Notes under the pieces: generated by a model
The model's input: only the letters and a program-made list of their open reading frames with translations
Database searches by the model: none
What the model was told of the DNA's origin: nothing
Shown: positions 13,096 to 13,817 of the stretch, piece by piece
Position numbering within the stretch: position 1 is the stretch's first letter
How the letters are laid out: each line of letters starts with the position of its first letter
NCBI GenBank assembly: GCA_041913505.1
Contig: JAYSFC010000104.1
Coordinates: forward strand, 1-13,817
Length of the DNA: 13,817 nucleotides
Direction: 5' to 3'
DNA from: JAYSFC01 sp041913505
Lineage (GTDB): Bacteria; Pseudomonadota; Gammaproteobacteria; Burkholderiales; Burkholderiaceae_C
Program-made: the position numbers and the translations under genes

Positions 13096-13817
13096 GTGAC
13101 CGATCTGTCCAAAATCACCTGTATTGAAGACCTGCGCGTGATCGCCGAGCGGCGCGTGCCCCGCATGTTCTACGACTATGCCGATTCGGGCTCGTGGACC
13201 GAGGGCACCTACCGTGCCAACGAGTCCGACTTCCAGCCCATCAAGCTGCGCCAGCGCGTGGCCGTGAACATGGAAGGGCGCACCACCGCCACCGCCATGG
13301 TCGGCCAGCAGGCCAGCATGCCGGTGTCGATCGCGCCCGTGGGCCTCACGGGCATGCAGCATGCCGATGGCGAGATCCACGCCGCGCGCGCGGCCGAGAA
13401 GTTCGGCATTCCGTTCACGCTCTCGACCATGAGCATCTGCTCCATCGAGGACATCGCCGAGAACACCACGGCCCCGTTCTGGTTCCAGCTCTACATGATG
13501 CGCGACCGCGACGCCATGGCCCGCATGATCCAGCGCGCCAAGGACGCCAAGTGCAGTGCCCTCGTGCTCACGCTCGATCTGCAGGTGATCGGCCAGCGCC
13601 ACAAGGACATCAAGAACGGCCTCACGGCGCCGCCGCGCCCCACGCTGGCCAACATCGTCAACCTGATGACCAAGCCGCAGTGGTGCCTGGGCATGGCGGG
13701 CACCAAGCGCCGCACTTTCCGCAACCTCGTGGGGCATGTGAAGGGCGTGTCGGACATGAGCTCGCTGGCCGCCTGGACCAACGAGCAGTTCGACCCGCGC
13801 CTGTCGTGGGCCGACGT
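13096..13817 (+). CDS. lldD: FMN-dependent L-lactate dehydrogenase / alpha-hydroxy-acid oxidase, N-terminal part
   Basis: LldD-type enzymes oxidise L-lactate, or related 2-hydroxy acids, to the keto acid with FMN and pass electrons to the respiratory chain. The frame is open from GTG 13096 to the window edge: 240 complete codons of a protein usually about 380-390 long. Translation begins TDLSKITCIEDLRVIAERRV and continues with family landmarks: FYDYADSGSWTEGTYRAN (active-site tyrosine region), the FMN-contacting SIAPVGLTGMQHADGE, PFTLSTMSICSIEDIAE, WFQLYMMRDRD and LVLTLDLQVIGQRHKDIKNG. This order matches E. coli LldD closely. The catalytic His and the His-Gly-Gly-Arg segment would lie beyond the window and cannot be checked. 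The exact substrate (lactate, glycolate, mandelate) is inferred from overall similarity. It may have its own promoter in the 91-base gap after pbpC. Confidence 0.92.
   Translation, partial: MTDLSKITCIEDLRVIAERRVPRMFYDYADSGSWTEGTYRANESDFQPIKLRQRVAVNMEGRTTATAMVGQQASMPVSIAPVGLTGMQHADGEIHAARAAEKFGIPFTLSTMSICSIEDIAENTTAPFWFQLYMMRDRDAMARMIQRAKDAKCSALVLTLDLQVIGQRHKDIKNGLTAPPRPTLANIVNLMTKPQWCLGMAGTKRRTFRNLVGHVKGVSDMSSLAAWTNEQFDPRLSWAD

Overview
The window is GC-rich, densely coding chromosomal DNA. Gene content, codon bias and the gene families suggest a betaproteobacterium of the order Burkholderiales, most likely Comamonadaceae (Acidovorax/Delftia-like). This assignment is inferred from family resemblance (an orphan Bug-type binding protein, a DUF3079 protein, an LldD-like enzyme) and was not tested by a search. 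Nine of ten genes lie on the + strand. I saw no rRNA, tRNA, CRISPR array, insertion sequence or phage gene, and no gene-free stretch exceeds about 240 bases.

Layout: (1) The 3' end of argH (1-475) is followed by an orphan Bug/TctC-family periplasmic binding protein (507-1481). (2) A 6-kb gene for a thioester-containing bacterial alpha-2-macroglobulin starts at a GTG at 1597 and ends at 7596. A 91-residue exported hypothetical protein (7609-7884) follows, with a ribosome binding site that overlaps the macroglobulin stop codon. (3) Next come an Asp/Glu racemase-family protein (7910-8626) and a RibD-C/dihydrofolate-reductase-like protein (8804-9463). A small cysteine-motif DUF3079 protein on the - strand (9467-9676) converges on the latter. 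(4) A double-length methylglyoxal synthase (9913-10785) overlaps by one base the start of pbpC, a class A penicillin-binding protein of the PBP1C type (10785-13004). (5) The window ends inside a GTG-initiated FMN-dependent L-lactate dehydrogenase gene (13096-13817).

Functional theme: alpha-2-macroglobulin plus PBP1C is a recognised periplasmic partnership, proposed as a protease trap combined with cell-wall repair. The two genes are adjacent in E. coli (yfhM-pbpC). Here about 3.2 kb and five other genes separate them, and pbpC is instead coupled to a methylglyoxal synthase gene. The most interesting single observation is that this methylglyoxal synthase appears to be a tandem duplication: the C-terminal domain keeps all the catalytic residues, while the N-terminal domain is recognisably the same fold but has lost them. 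Secondary points are the missing lipobox on the macroglobulin, the unusual C-P-D-N-T motif in the racemase, a nine-base C tract in the DUF3079 gene, and two related AT-rich patches inside coding sequence.
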